A stretch of 64,000 bases of DNA from Streptacidiphilus sp. PB12-B1b (GCF_014084125.1 NZ_CP048405.1:1054001-1118000); one strand, 5' to 3'. Positions 43,463 to 54,385 are shown, numbered from the stretch's first letter. The notes: generated by a model not told the origin, from the letters alone. Translations and numbers: made by a program.

Positions 43463-43468
43463 AAGATA
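43463..43468 (-). promoter_or_regulatory. -10 of leaderless EEP hydrolase gene
   Basis: TATCTT on the minus strand ends 6 nt before the GTG start, which lacks a Shine-Dalgarno. Confidence 0.45.
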
Positions 43469-43569
43469 GTGCGTTCCGGGGTCGGCCCGGTGTCGCTCCG
43501 GCGGCGCCCTGCGGTCGTGCGGCGGTCCCGCGCAGGTCGCCGGTCGGCCGTTCGGGGACCTGTGGCGGG

Positions 43570-43609
43570 TTGAATGCCCCCTGCATACCGGGTATACATA
43601 CTCGGTATG
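43570..43609 (+). promoter_or_regulatory. padR promoter with overlapping operator
   Basis: TTGAAT (43570-43575), a 17-bp spacer and TATACA (43593-43598) place transcription start at or just before ATG 43607, so the message is leaderless. The inverted repeat CATACCG (43584-43590) and CGGTATG (43603-43609) flanks the -10, with the right arm containing the start codon; a second half-site GGTAT sits inside. ATAC/GTAT dyads are typical of PadR operators, so the gene is probably autoregulated. Confidence 0.75.
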
Positions 43610-44262
43610 TCGATCCGTCACGGGCTGCTCGCGCTGCTCGAACAAGGCCCCCGCTACGGCTACCAGCTCCGCACCGAGTTCGAAGCACGTACCGGCGCCA
43701 CCTGGCCGCTCAACGTCGGCCAGGTCTACACCACCCTCGGCCGGCTGGAACGGGACGGCCTGGTCCGCCCCGACGGCGAGGACTCCGAGGGCCACGTCTT
43801 CTACGCCATCACCGATCACGGACGCGAGGAACTGCGCAGCTGGTTCGGCAGCCCGGTACGCCGCGACAACCCGCCGCGCGACGAGCTGGCGATCAAGCTC
43901 GCCATGGCCGTCACCGTGGTCGGGGTGGATGTCGCCGCGGTGATCCAGCGCCAGCGCGTCCACACCGTCCGCGCGCTCCAGGACTACACCCGGCTCAAGG
44001 CCCGGGCACTCGCCGCCACCGAGGCCGCGCCCGCCGAGGCCCCCGCCGGAGCCGGGCCGGACGACGCCGCCGCCGCCGGCCAGGACCTGGCCTGGCTGCT
44101 GGTCCTGGACCAGCTGATCTTCCAGGCCGAGGCCGAGGTCCGCTGGCTGGACCACTGCGAGACCCGGCTGGTCCGCCACGCCGAGCGGCTGGCCGCCCGC
44201 CGGCCCGCCGCCGCACGACCCGAGACACCTGCCGTACCCGCACGAGAGGGAGCCGAGAGCCG

Positions 44263-44266
<4 letters not shown>
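43607..44266 (+). CDS. PadR-family transcriptional regulator
   Basis: A 219-residue regulator with an N-terminal PadR winged helix (about residues 1-85; HGLLALLEQGPRYGYQLRTE, VYTTLGRLERDGLV, YAITDHGREEL) and a longer helical C-terminal domain (PadR-s2 type). It likely represses its own promoter and the downstream ABC transporter, which begins within its stop codon (ATGA). Inducer unknown; homologous regulators respond to antibiotics or phenolics. Confidence 0.9.
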
Positions 44267-45059
<793 letters not shown>

Positions 45060-45063
<4 letters not shown>

Positions 45064-47885
45064 AGCTCGCCGCCTGGCGGGTCGCGCTCCGGGTCGCCCG
45101 GCGCGACGCCCTGCGCGCCAAGGGGCGCAGCGCCCTGGTCATCGCCATGATCGCCATCCCGATCGTGGGCGTCTCCGCCGCCGACGTCACCTACCGCAGC
45201 TCGCAGCTGACGGTGCAGCAGAAGATCACCCGCGCCATGGGCACGGCCGAGGCCCTGATCACCCCGACCCAGCTCGGTTGGCGGCTGGAGCAGACCCCGG
45301 ACCCGGGCAACGGCCAGACCGACGTCCCCTCCGAGGACGGCTCCAAGCCGCACCCGACCGCGCAGGAGCAGGCCAGGGCCGCCGAGCCGGTCTCCCGGCT
45401 GCTGGCCCAGGCGCTGCCGGCCGGCGCCCGCCTGCTGCCGATCAGCAACGGGACACTGCTGTCCACCAGCACCGCCACCGGCGTGCTGCAGGTCCAGGCC
45501 CAGGGATTCGACTCGTCCGACCCGCTCTCCCACGGCATGGTCGTGCTCGACCGGGGCAGCTGGCCCACCGGCCACGACCAGGTCGCGGCCAGCACCGCCT
45601 TCCTCGAGCAGTCCGGCCTGAGCGTCGGGCAGACCACCACCCCGGTCGGCACCCACCTGCCGCTGACCATCACCGCCGCCGTGGAGTTCCCGGACGCGCT
45701 GAACCAGCCCCAGCTGGTGCTGCGCCCGGACGACCTGACCGACGCGGTCGCCGCGCAGAGCGCCGGAACCGGGGCGAGCACCGGCTCGGACGACTCCTCC
45801 GCGGCCTCCACGGCGGGCTCCTGGCTGGTCGCGCTGCCCGACCACACCCCCTTCACCTGGGCCGACGTGCTCAAGGCCGACGCGTACGGCTTCAGCGTGA
45901 CCTCACGGGCGGTCCTGCTGGACCCGCCGCCGCACAGCGCCGTGCCGATCTACCAGGACCCGGAGTACCAGTCCGATTCCGGCGGCGGCGACGCCCGCAC
46001 GGTGACCCTGCTGTCCACCGTCGTCGGCATGGCGCTGCTGGAGATCGTGCTGCTCGCCGGACCGGCCTTCGCCGTCGGCGCCCGCCGCTCCCGCCGCCAG
46101 CTCGGCCTGATCGCCGCCGGCGGCGGCAACCGCTCGCAGATCCGCGCGGTCGTCCTCGGCGGCGGCGTCGTCCTCGGCACGACCGGGGCGGCCGTCGGCA
46201 TCGTCGTGGGCGCGCTCGCGGTCGCGCTGGGCCGCGGCAGGCTGGAGCAGTACGCCGGCCAGCGCTTCGGCAGCTTCGCGCTGAACCCCACCGACCTGCT
46301 CGGCATCGTGCTGGTGGGCCTGGTCACCGGGCTGCTGGCGGCCGTCGTCCCCGCCGTCCAGGCCGCCCGGCAGGACGTGGTCGCGTCGCTGACCGGCCGC
46401 GGCACCATCAAGTCCCCGCCGCGATGGCTCACCGGGCTCGGCGTGCTCGGCATCGCCGGGGGCACCGCGGTCGCGCTGCTCGGCGTCGGCACCGGCCAGG
46501 GCAGCAGCTCCATCCTCGGCGGCTCGGTCGTCGCCGAACTCGGCGTGGTCGCCTGCACCCCGTTCCTGGTCGGGCTGTTCGGCAGGCTCAGCGGACGGCT
46601 GCCGCTCGGCCCCCGGCTGGCCCTGCGCGACTCCACCCGCAACCGCAGCCGCACCGCGCCCGCCGTGGCCGCGGTGATGGCCGCCGTCGCCGGAGCGGTC
46701 GCGGTCAGCGTCTACCAGTCCAGCAGCGAGGCCGAGTCCCGTGCCGCCTACCAGGCCTCCGGCCCGATGGGCTCGGTCGCGCTGCAACTGCAGTCGGGCG
46801 ACAGCCCGGCCCGGGTCGCGGCCGAGGTCGCCGCCGTGCAGAGCACCATCGCCGACCTCGGCCCGCGCGGGGACCTCTACAAGCTGGTCTTCCGCAACGA
46901 CTGCGACACCACCAGCGAGGGCCCCTGCGGCAACGTCGCGCTCCAGCCCCCGGCCGCCGCCCACTGCCCGCCCGGCGCGGGCGGCTGGGGCGCGCCGGAC
47001 GCGGAGCTGCCGAGCACCTGCACGCACGCCCTCTGGGGCAACGAGTCCTTCGCCGGGCAGAGCGTCGTGGTCGGCAGCGCGGCCGCCCTGCCCGACCTGC
47101 TGGGCATCCACGACCAGGCCGCCGCCCAGGCGCTGGCCGACGGCACGGTCCTGGTCACCGACCCCGAGTACGTCACCGACGGCCACATCACGCTGGAGCT
47201 GCAGAAGGTCTCCGACGCGGCCAACTCCGACTCCAAGGCCACCACCACCACCGTCCAACTGCCCGCCGAGGTGGTCACCGGCAAGCCCGCCGCCGTGACC
47301 GCGCTGCTCTCGCCCTCCGCCGCCGCCAGTGCCGGGCTGCGGACCGCCGCCCTCGGCTCGGTCTGGGCCCCGCCGCAGGTGATGAGCAGCGCCGACCAGC
47401 AGCGGCTGAACGCCGCCCTGGGCAAGGTCGCTCCCAGCTACTCGCTGTCGGTCGAGCGCGGCTACCAGAGCAACAGCAGCGCCATCGCCATCGGGCTGGC
47501 CATCGCCGCCTCGGTGGTCGCCATCGGCGCCGCCGCCATCGCCACCGGGCTGGCCGCCGCCGACTCGCAGGCCGACCTGGCCACCCTGGCCGCGGTCGGA
47601 GCCGCCCCCCGGATCCGGCGGGTGCTCTCCGGGTTCCAGTGCGCGGTGATCGCGGCCATGGGCGCGCTGCTCGGCTCGGCGGCCGGGCTCGTCCCGGCGT
47701 GGGCGCTCTGGCACTACGAGAACAGCCCCGGTCAGGGGGCCGACCCGACCGGTCCGGTGTCCGCGCCGCTGGTGATGCCGTGGACGACGCTGGCGGCGAT
47801 CGTCGTCGGGCTGCCGCTGCTGGCCTGGCTGCTGGCGGCCGGATGCACCCGCTCCCGGATGGTGCTGAGCCGCCGCACCGCCTGA
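45060..47885 (+). CDS. FtsX-family ABC transporter permease
   Basis: A 941-residue permease of the FtsX/MacB superfamily. An N-terminal membrane helix (about residues 22-40) is followed by a long extracellular region, a group of three helices near residues 318-440 (first FtsX repeat, with VAVALGRGRLEQYAGQRFG), a second large extracellular domain (about 565-800) containing four Cys (NDCDTTSEGPCGN and HCPPGAG), and terminal helices (about 805-935). Paired with the upstream ATPase. Large exported domains suggest mechanotransmission or lipid/peptide efflux instead of simple transport. GTGA overlap fixes the start. Confidence 0.9.
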
Positions 47886-47908
47886 CCCGCGCCGCCCGAC
47901 CCGCGCCC

Positions 47909-47964
47909 CGGCCCCGTGCCGTGCCCGCGCCCCGCGACCGGGGCAGGGGCACGGTGCGGGGCCG
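47909..47964 (+). terminator. Terminator hairpin after ABC operon
   Basis: An 18-bp stem (CGGCCCCGTGCCGTGCCC with two G-T wobbles) enclosing a further CCCC/GGGG stem, about 24 bp past the permease stop. No T-tract. Confidence 0.75.
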
Positions 47965-47978
47965 CCGCGCATGCGAAC

Positions 47979-47984
47979 TAGAGT
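47979..47984 (+). promoter_or_regulatory. -10 of leaderless dipeptidase gene
   Basis: TAGAGT, 7 nt before ATG 47992, with no ribosome site; just downstream of the terminator hairpin of the ABC operon. Confidence 0.5.
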
Positions 47985-47991
47985 CGTACCC

Positions 47992-49404
47992 ATGACGACT
48001 TCCCCGGACAGCGCGGTCCGCGAGTTCATCGACCAGAACCGCACTGCGTTCCTTGACGACCTGGCCGCCTGGCTGCGCATCCCCTCGGTCTCGGCCGACC
48101 CCGGCCGCGCGGGCGACGTCCGCCGCTCCGCCGAGTGGCTCGCCGACGCGCTGCGCCGCACCGGATTCCCGGTGGTGGAGGTCTGGGAGACGCCCGGCGG
48201 CGGCCTGCCGGCGGTGTTCGCCGAGTGGCCCTCGGGCGAGGCGGCGGCGCCGACGGTGCTGGTCTACGGCCACCACGACGTCCAGCCCGCCGCCCGCGAG
48301 GACGGCTGGGCCACCGACCCGTTCGAACCGGCCGTGGTGGACGGCCGGATGTTCGCCCGCGGCGCCGCCGACGACAAGGGGCAGGTCTTCTTCCACACCC
48401 TCGGAGTGCGCGCCCACCTCGCGGCCACCGGCCGCACCGCCCCGGCGGTCAACCTCAAGCTGCTGGTCGAGGGCGAGGAGGAGTCCGGCTCGCCCAACTT
48501 CGGCGCGCTGATCCGGGAGCGCACCGAGCAGCTCGCCGCCGACGTGGTGATCATCTCCGACACCGGCATGTGGGCCGAGCACACCCCGACCGTCTGCACC
48601 GGCATGCGCGGCCTGGTGGACTGCCAGATCGACCTGTACGGCCCGGCGCAGGACATCCACTCCGGCTCCTTCGGCGGCGCGGTGCCCAACCCGGCCACCG
48701 AGGCGGCCCGGCTGGTCGCGGCGCTGCACACCGAGGACCGGCGGGTGGCCGTCCCCGGCTTCTACGACGGTGTGGTGGAGCTGACCGATCAGGAGCGCGA
48801 ACTCTTCGCCGAGCTGCCCTTCGACGAGCAGGAGTGGCTGTCGGTCGCCAAGTCCGGCGCCACCCTGGGCGAGGCCGGCTTCAGCACCCTGGAGCGGGTC
48901 TGGGCCCGGCCCACCGCCGAGGTCAACGGCATCTGGGGCGGCTACACCGGCCCCGGCGGCAAGACCATCGTCCCGGCCGAGGCGCACCTGAAGCTCTCCT
49001 TCCGGCTGGTCGCCGGGCAGGAGGTGGAGAAGGTCCGCCAGGCCGTGTCGGCGTGGGTGGCCGAGCAGCTGCCGGCCGGCATCCGGCACGAGATCGTGCT
49101 GCCCGGCGCCACCCGCCCCTGCCTGACCCCGCTGGACCACCCGGCGCTGCAGTCGCTGGTCCGCGCCATGGGCCGGGCCTTCGGGCAGAAGATCAGGTTC
49201 ACCCGCGAGGGCGGCTCCGGCCCCGCCGCCGACCTGCAGGACGTCCTGGGCGCGCCGGTGCTGTTCCTGGGCATCTCGGTGCCCTCGGACAGCTGGCACT
49301 CGGTGGACGAGAAGGTCGAGCTGGACCTGCTGGACAAGGGCGTGGAGACGGCCGCGTACCTGTGGTCGGACCTGGCCGAGCACTGGGGCCCCGGCGATCG
49401 CTAG
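47992..49404 (+). CDS. M20-family dipeptidase
   Basis: A 470-residue zinc metallopeptidase (M20A/ArgE-DapE-CPG2 fold). The metal ligands are visible: VYGHHDVQPA (about residue 90), the bridging Asp in RGAADDKGQV (about 125), EGEEESGS (about 160), the Asp in IISDTGMWAE (about 187) and the C-terminal His in SDSWHSVDEKV (about 445). Cytosolic dipeptidase, cleaving dipeptides or acylated amino acids. The insert dimerisation domain is of normal size. Monocistronic by position. Confidence 0.92.
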   Translation: MTTSPDSAVREFIDQNRTAFLDDLAAWLRIPSVSADPGRAGDVRRSAEWLADALRRTGFPVVEVWETPGGGLPAVFAEWPSGEAAAPTVLVYGHHDVQPAAREDGWATDPFEPAVVDGRMFARGAADDKGQVFFHTLGVRAHLAATGRTAPAVNLKLLVEGEEESGSPNFGALIRERTEQLAADVVIISDTGMWAEHTPTVCTGMRGLVDCQIDLYGPAQDIHSGSFGGAVPNPATEAARLVAALHTEDRRVAVPGFYDGVVELTDQERELFAELPFDEQEWLSVAKSGATLGEAGFSTLERVWARPTAEVNGIWGGYTGPGGKTIVPAEAHLKLSFRLVAGQEVEKVRQAVSAWVAEQLPAGIRHEIVLPGATRPCLTPLDHPALQSLVRAMGRAFGQKIRFTREGGSGPAADLQDVLGAPVLFLGISVPSDSWHSVDEKVELDLLDKGVETAAYLWSDLAEHWGPGDR

Positions 49405-49486
49405 CGCGGCGGGCGCCGTGGGAGGACGCCTCGCGCAGCGGGGCCGTCAGCAGGGTTCGGAATCCGATGAAGGGGGAGCTGGGGAC

Positions 49487-50485
49487 GTGATCGTGCAGCC
49501 GAGGGACGAGGCCGCGGCGGAGTCCGCCACCGGGGCGACGGCGCCGGGCGGGGCCATCGACCCGCCGTTGGCGCTGGCCAGGGCGGGTGTGGACCGGGCG
49601 GCCGAGCACCGGCTGGACGAGCCCTGGCTGGCCGCGGCCTGGAGCCACCCCGACACCCGGGTGCTGGTGGTGGCCGAGGGCCAGGCGTTCGTGATCGACA
49701 CCGGCACCGGCAGCGAACTGGTGCTGCTGCCCTCGTTCGAGGCGCCGGACGGCGGCGAGCGCTACTTCCTCGGGACCAACGGCGACGGCGTCTCCTACTT
49801 CGCGCTGGACGTGGACTCGCTGCCCGGGCGGCTGGACGGCGACGCCCGCCCGGCCGGGCTGCGCGAGGTCGGCGGGCTGCTGGGCGACCTGGACTCCGGG
49901 CTGCTGGTGCACGCGGTGGCGCTGCAGAACTGGCACCGCTCGCACCGCTTCTGCTCGCGCTGCGGCCACCCGACGGTCCCCGCCGCCGCCGGGCACGTGC
50001 GCCGCTGCACCTCCTGCGCGCACGAGCACTACCCGCGCACCGACGCCGCGGTGATCATGCTGGTGACCGACGACCGGGACCGGGCGCTGCTGGGCCGGCA
50101 GGCGCTGTGGCCCGAGGGCCGCTACTCGACCCTGGCCGGGTTCGTGGAGCCGGGGGAGTCGCTGGAGCAGGCGGTCGCCCGGGAGGTGGCCGAGGAGGTC
50201 GGGGTCCGGGTGGACCAGCGCACGGTGAGCTACGTGGCCAGCCAGCCCTGGCCCTTCCCGGCCAGCCTGATGCTGGGCTTCCTGGCCCGCGCGGACCAGG
50301 CCGACGGCGGCGCCGACATCGACGTCGACGGTGCGGAGATCTCCGAGGCTGCCTGGTTCACCCGCGAGGAGCTGCGGGCCGGTATGGAGGCCGGGACGGT
50401 GCTGCCGCCGTCCGGCATCTCCATCGCCCGCAGGCTGGTGGAGCTCTGGTACGGCGGCCCGCTGCCGGAGACGGCCCGCTGGTGA
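49487..50485 (+). CDS. nudC: NADH pyrophosphatase NudC-like Nudix hydrolase
   Basis: A 332-residue NudC-type enzyme: an N-terminal NudC domain (about residues 30-140), a four-Cys zinc ribbon (CSRCGHPT, CTSCAHEHYPR) and a Nudix box (GFVEPGESLEQAV with REVAEEVG), followed by the SQPWPFPASLM specificity motif of NAD(H) hydrolases. It cleaves NADH to NMNH and AMP and can remove NAD caps from RNA. GTG 49487 is selected from GGGGGAG 8 nt upstream; an in-frame start at 49418 is less likely. Confidence 0.9.
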   Translation: MIVQPRDEAAAESATGATAPGGAIDPPLALARAGVDRAAEHRLDEPWLAAAWSHPDTRVLVVAEGQAFVIDTGTGSELVLLPSFEAPDGGERYFLGTNGDGVSYFALDVDSLPGRLDGDARPAGLREVGGLLGDLDSGLLVHAVALQNWHRSHRFCSRCGHPTVPAAAGHVRRCTSCAHEHYPRTDAAVIMLVTDDRDRALLGRQALWPEGRYSTLAGFVEPGESLEQAVAREVAEEVGVRVDQRTVSYVASQPWPFPASLMLGFLARADQADGGADIDVDGAEISEAAWFTREELRAGMEAGTVLPPSGISIARRLVELWYGGPLPETARW

Positions 50486-50504
50486 CCGGCCGCTGAGGTA
50501 CGAC

Positions 50505-50544
50505 GCACACCGGGCGCGCGGGGGTTTCCGCGCGCCCGGTGTGC
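50505..50544 (+). terminator. Terminator hairpin after nudC
   Basis: A perfect 17-bp stem (GCACACCGGGCGCGCGG and its complement) with a GGGTTT loop, 20 bp past the nudC stop. No T-tract. Confidence 0.8.
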
Positions 50545-50795
50545 GCCTCGAGCCCCCGGTTCACCCGAAGGGCGGAACCGCCGGCCGCGTCCTGCGCCCG
50601 CGTCGGGCCCGCCGACCCGTTTCGCGGCCTTCCGCCGGGCCGCAGGGCAGGCGTCCGGGTCCGGTGGGCGTCCGTTCGGCGTTGCTCCATCCGGGGCATA
50701 GTTCCCGCTGGCACGCAAGTGGTTGGAATACCCGGGACTACACCAAACTTGACTTATGTTGGCTGGTTTCTCCGCGAAGGCCCGGAGCAAATGGC
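50545..50795. other. Intergenic region upstream of GntR gene
   Basis: About 250 bp after the nudC terminator. It turns A/T-richer towards the gene, with TTGACT (50749-50754) directly abutting TATGTT and a rough dyad around them; this may be a regulatory site for the GntR protein. No coding sequence is supported. Confidence 0.4.
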
Positions 50796-50801
50796 TACAT
50801 T
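50796..50801 (+). promoter_or_regulatory. -10 of leaderless GntR gene
   Basis: TACATT ends 6 nt before GTG 50808; the intervening bases are not a ribosome site. Confidence 0.5.
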
Positions 50802-50807
50802 CGCCGG

Positions 50808-51593
50808 GTGAACATTTCCCGTGGCCCGGGACAGGCCCCCAAATACCAGCGACTGGCTGCGGATCTGCGGCGCCGGATCATGGCCGGCGAGTGGCAGAGC
50901 GGAGAGCCGCTGCCGGTGGAAAGCGAGCTGGAAAACCAGTACGGAGTGGCCCGCAATACCGTGCGGCTGGCGGTGGACGTGCTGGTCAACGAGGGTCTGC
51001 TGATCCGCGTCCAGGGAAAGGGGACCTACCTCAAGGACCATCCCGTCCTCGATCACATCGCATACCGATCGCCGGTCGGCGGTGCGCCGGGCACCCCGCT
51101 GACGCCCCCGTCCGCCGCTTATGCGGAAGAAGCCGACCGGGCCGGTCGGAAATTGTCCTCGGACTTTCAGATGTTGATCGTACGGGCGACCGCCGACATC
51201 ACCGGCCGGCTGCGCATCAAGGCCGGGGAGGCGGTCGTGCTGCGGCGGGTGCTGCGGCACATGGACGGCGAGCCCTGGTCCATCGAGGAGAGCCACTACC
51301 CGGTCGGGCTGGCCGCGGGGACCGCGCTGATGGACCCGGACTCGATCGTCGGCGGCGACGAGATCGCCCTCGACAGCGCCGGACACGTGGAGATCGGCTG
51401 CGTGGACGAGCTGGCCGCGCGGATGCCCAACCCGGAGGAGGCCCAGTGGTTCCAGGCCGGGCCGGGCGTCCCGCTGCTGGTCCAACTGCGCACCGGCTTC
51501 ACCGCGGCGGGCCCGATCCGGGTCACCGAGACCCGCTACTGCGCGGACCGCAACCGGCTGGTGTACGCCCTCGGGGAGCGCGCCGGGGAGTGA
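50808..51593 (+). CDS. GntR-family (HutC/UTRA) regulator
   Basis: A 261-residue regulator. The winged HTH is at about residues 12-75 (YQRLAADLRRRIMAGEWQSG, VARNTVRLAVDVLVNEGLL, VQGKGTYL), and the UTRA effector domain at about 100-255 (VVLRRVLRHMDGEPWSIEES, VPLLVQLRTGF, TRYCADRNRLVY). The effector is often a sugar phosphate, histidine-pathway intermediate or other small ligand. There is no obvious adjacent target operon, so it may act at a distance or on its own promoter region, which contains TTGACT/TATGTT. Confidence 0.88.
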   Translation: MNISRGPGQAPKYQRLAADLRRRIMAGEWQSGEPLPVESELENQYGVARNTVRLAVDVLVNEGLLIRVQGKGTYLKDHPVLDHIAYRSPVGGAPGTPLTPPSAAYAEEADRAGRKLSSDFQMLIVRATADITGRLRIKAGEAVVLRRVLRHMDGEPWSIEESHYPVGLAAGTALMDPDSIVGGDEIALDSAGHVEIGCVDELAARMPNPEEAQWFQAGPGVPLLVQLRTGFTAAGPIRVTETRYCADRNRLVYALGERAGE

Positions 51594-51627
51594 CCGGCCG
51601 GGGCGCGGCCCCGCGCCCCCGCTCACG

Positions 51628-51663
51628 ACGGCGCGCCCCCGGCTCTCGCCGGGGGCCCGCCGT
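51628..51663. terminator. Bidirectional terminator hairpin
   Basis: ACGGCG, one mismatch, then GCCCCCGGC on a TCTC loop with complementary right arm. It lies between the convergent GntR and mycoredoxin genes and can serve both. Confidence 0.75.
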
Positions 51664-51678
51664 GTCGCGTCGCCGCGC

Positions 51679-51933
51679 TCAGACGCCGATGGCCTGCTTC
51701 ACCTGGGCCAGGCTCGGGTTGGTCATCACGACCTGCTCGCCCGAGGCGGGCACCACCAGCACCGTCGGCACCACCTGGTTGCCGTTGTTGACCTTCTCCA
51801 CGAAGTCGGCCGACGCCGGGTCCTGCTCGATGTTGATCTCGGTGTAGCCGATGCCCTCGCGGTCCAGCTGCTTCTTGAGCCGGTTGCAGTAGCCGCACCA
51901 GGTGGTGCTGTACATCGTGATCGTCGCGGACAT
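51679..51933 (-). CDS. Mycoredoxin / glutaredoxin-like protein
   Basis: An 84-residue thioredoxin-fold protein with the CGYC redox motif (YSTTWCGYCNRLKKQLDREG) and a cis-Pro (NQVVPTVLV). This is the actinobacterial mycoredoxin-1 type, which reduces mycothiol mixed disulfides. ATG is set by AAGGAG 9 nt upstream. It is transcribed divergently from uvrD2, with only 166 bp between them. Confidence 0.9.
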   Translation of the reverse strand: MSATITMYSTTWCGYCNRLKKQLDREGIGYTEINIEQDPASADFVEKVNNGNQVVPTVLVVPASGEQVVMTNPSLAQVKQAIGV

Positions 51934-52099
51934 CGAGGTCGCTCCTTCTTCGTTCGGCCGGCGCTTCGTTCGGCGAGCAGCAGGTCCAACGCGCGGGTGA
52001 CGGCGAACATTCCGGCCGCGCACCGGCTGTGCGTATGAGCACACCGGGGCTGTGGACAACCCGGGGCCCGTCGTCCGGAGGACTTGAGAGGATGGGGTC

Positions 52100-54385
52100 A
52101 TGCAGGCCGAGTTCCCGGGCGCACAGCCCCTCCCCAGCGGCAGCCCCCACCTCCGGGACGCGGGCCCCGACGCCGTGCTCGCCGGGCTCGACCCGGAGCA
52201 GCGCGCGGTCGCCACCGCCCTCGACGGGCCGGTGTGCGTGCTCGCGGGCGCGGGCACCGGCAAGACCCGGGCCATCACCCACCGCATCGCCTACGGCGTG
52301 CGCAGCGGGGTGATGCAGCCGCAGCGGGTGCTGGCGGTGACCTTCACCGCCCGCGCGGCGGCGGAGATGCGCGGGCGGCTGCGCGAGCTGGGCGCGGACG
52401 GCGTCCAGGCCCGGACCTTCCACTCGGCGGCGCTGCGCCAGCTCCAGTTCTTCTGGCCGCGGGTGGTCGGCGGCGAGCTGCCGCGGCTGGTGGAGCGCAA
52501 GGTGCAGCTGGTCGCCGAGGCCGCCGCGCGCTGCCGGATGCGGCTGGACCGCAACGAGCTGCGCGACCTCACCGGCGAGATCGAGTGGGCCAAGGTCACC
52601 CAGACCGTCCCCGAGGACTACCCGGCCGCCGTCCGCAAGGCCGGCCGCGAGGCCCCCCGGGATCCGGCCGAGATCCGCCAGGTCTACAAGGTCTACGAGG
52701 AGCTGAAGCAGGACCGGGGCGTGATCGACTTCGAGGACGTGCTGCTGCTCGCCGTCGGCGTGCTGGAGGACCGGGCCGAGGTCGCCGAGCAGGTCAGGGC
52801 GCAGTACCAGCACTTCGTGGTGGACGAGTACCAGGACGTCTCGCCGCTCCAGCAGCGCCTGCTCGACCTGTGGCTCGGCCCCCGCTCCAGCCTGTGCGTG
52901 GTCGGCGACGCCAGCCAGACCATCTACTCCTTCACCGGCGCCACCCCCTCCTACCTGCTGGACTTCCGGATCAGGCACCCCGGGGCGACGGTGGTGAAGC
53001 TGGTCCGCGACTACCGCTCCACCCCGCAGGTGGTGCACCTGGCCAACGGCCTGCTGGCGCAGGCCCGGGGCCAGGCCGCCGCGCACCGGCTGGAGCTGGT
53101 CTCGCAGCGCGAGCCCGGACCGGCCCCGGCCTACACCGAGTACCCGGACGAGACCGCCGAGGCCGAGGGCACCGCCAAGCGCATCGCCGCGCTGCTGGCC
53201 TCCGGGGTGCGCGCCAGCGAGATCGCCGTGCTGTTCCGGGTCAACGGCCAGTCGGCGGTGTACGAGCAGGCCCTGGCCGACCTCGGCATCGCCTACCAGC
53301 TGCGCGGCGCCGAGCGCTTCTTCGAGCGGCCCGAGGTGCGCGAGGCCGGCATGCTGCTGCGCGGCGCGGCCCGGGCCGGCAGCGACCCGCTGCTGGACGG
53401 CGCGCAGGAGGCGCTCGCGGACCAGGTCCGCGCGGTGCTGTCGACCCGGGGCTTCACCCCCCAGCCGCCGGCCGGCTCCGGCGCGGTGCGCGACCGCTGG
53501 GAGTCGCTGTCGGCCCTGGTCCGGCTGGCCGAGGAGTTCGAGGCGGGCCGGCACGCGGCCGGGCTGCCCACCGACCTGGCCGGGTACGTCGCCGAACTCG
53601 ACGCCCGGGCAGCGGCCCAGCACGCCCCGGCGGTCGAGGGCGTCACGCTCGCCTCGCTGCACTCCGCCAAGGGCCTGGAGTGGGACGCGGTGTTCCTGGT
53701 CGGCCTCACCGAGGGCATGATGCCGATCACCTACGCCAAGACCGACGAGCAGGTCGAGGAGGAGCGGCGGCTGCTGTACGTCGGCGTCACCCGCGCGCGG
53801 GCGCACCTCTCGCTCTCCTGGGCGCTGGCCCGCTCCCCGGGCGGCCGGGCCGGGCGGCAGCCGACGCGCTTCCTGGCCGGGCTGCGGCCGGGCTCCTCCG
53901 GCCCGCGCGCGGCGCGCGGCGCGGGCTCCGGCGGCTCCGGCGGTCCGGGGGGCGCGCCGGACGCCCGGGGTGCCGGTCCCGGCGCGGGCGGGGGCCTGCG
54001 CCGCCCCCGGGCGCCGCTGGTGTGCCGGGTCTGCGGGCGGGTGCTCACCGAGGCCGTGGAGCGCAAGCTGCGCCGCTGCGCCGGCTGCCCCTCCGACCTG
54101 GACGAGGCCCTGTACGAGCGGCTGCGGGACTGGCGCGGCGTCCAGGCCAGGCAGCAGGGCCTGCCCACCTACTGCGTCTTCACCGACGCCACGCTGATCG
54201 CCATCGCCGAGGACGCCCCGGCCTCGATCCGTGATCTGTCCAGAATCGCCGGAGTGGGCCGGGCGAAGCTGGACAAGTACGGTACGGCCGTGCTGTCGTT
54301 GTGTGCGGGGGAGTCCGCGGACTCCGTTCCCGAGCCCGGATCGGCCCCCGCACCGGGGGACATCCCGGACCTCTGGGACGAGTAG
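52100..54385 (+). CDS. uvrD2: UvrD2-like DNA helicase with tetracysteine and HRDC domains
   Basis: A 761-residue SF1A helicase. It has Walker A LAGAGTGKTRAI, motif II VVDEYQDVSPLQ, GDASQTIYSFTGAT, motif V SLHSAKGLEWD and motif VI LLYVGVTRARAHL. After a Gly-rich linker (about residues 600-635) comes a four-Cys motif (CRVCGRV, RRCAGCPSD), then a C-terminal HRDC domain (about 685-740). This order is that of mycobacterial UvrD2, where the Cys motif couples motor and HRDC. It is probably essential or repair-related. The start, ATG 52100, lacks a clear Shine-Dalgarno. Confidence 0.9.
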   Translation: MQAEFPGAQPLPSGSPHLRDAGPDAVLAGLDPEQRAVATALDGPVCVLAGAGTGKTRAITHRIAYGVRSGVMQPQRVLAVTFTARAAAEMRGRLRELGADGVQARTFHSAALRQLQFFWPRVVGGELPRLVERKVQLVAEAAARCRMRLDRNELRDLTGEIEWAKVTQTVPEDYPAAVRKAGREAPRDPAEIRQVYKVYEELKQDRGVIDFEDVLLLAVGVLEDRAEVAEQVRAQYQHFVVDEYQDVSPLQQRLLDLWLGPRSSLCVVGDASQTIYSFTGATPSYLLDFRIRHPGATVVKLVRDYRSTPQVVHLANGLLAQARGQAAAHRLELVSQREPGPAPAYTEYPDETAEAEGTAKRIAALLASGVRASEIAVLFRVNGQSAVYEQALADLGIAYQLRGAERFFERPEVREAGMLLRGAARAGSDPLLDGAQEALADQVRAVLSTRGFTPQPPAGSGAVRDRWESLSALVRLAEEFEAGRHAAGLPTDLAGYVAELDARAAAQHAPAVEGVTLASLHSAKGLEWDAVFLVGLTEGMMPITYAKTDEQVEEERRLLYVGVTRARAHLSLSWALARSPGGRAGRQPTRFLAGLRPGSSGPRAARGAGSGGSGGPGGAPDARGAGPGAGGGLRRPRAPLVCRVCGRVLTEAVERKLRRCAGCPSDLDEALYERLRDWRGVQARQQGLPTYCVFTDATLIAIAEDAPASIRDLSRIAGVGRAKLDKYGTAVLSLCAGESADSVPEPGSAPAPGDIPDLWDE

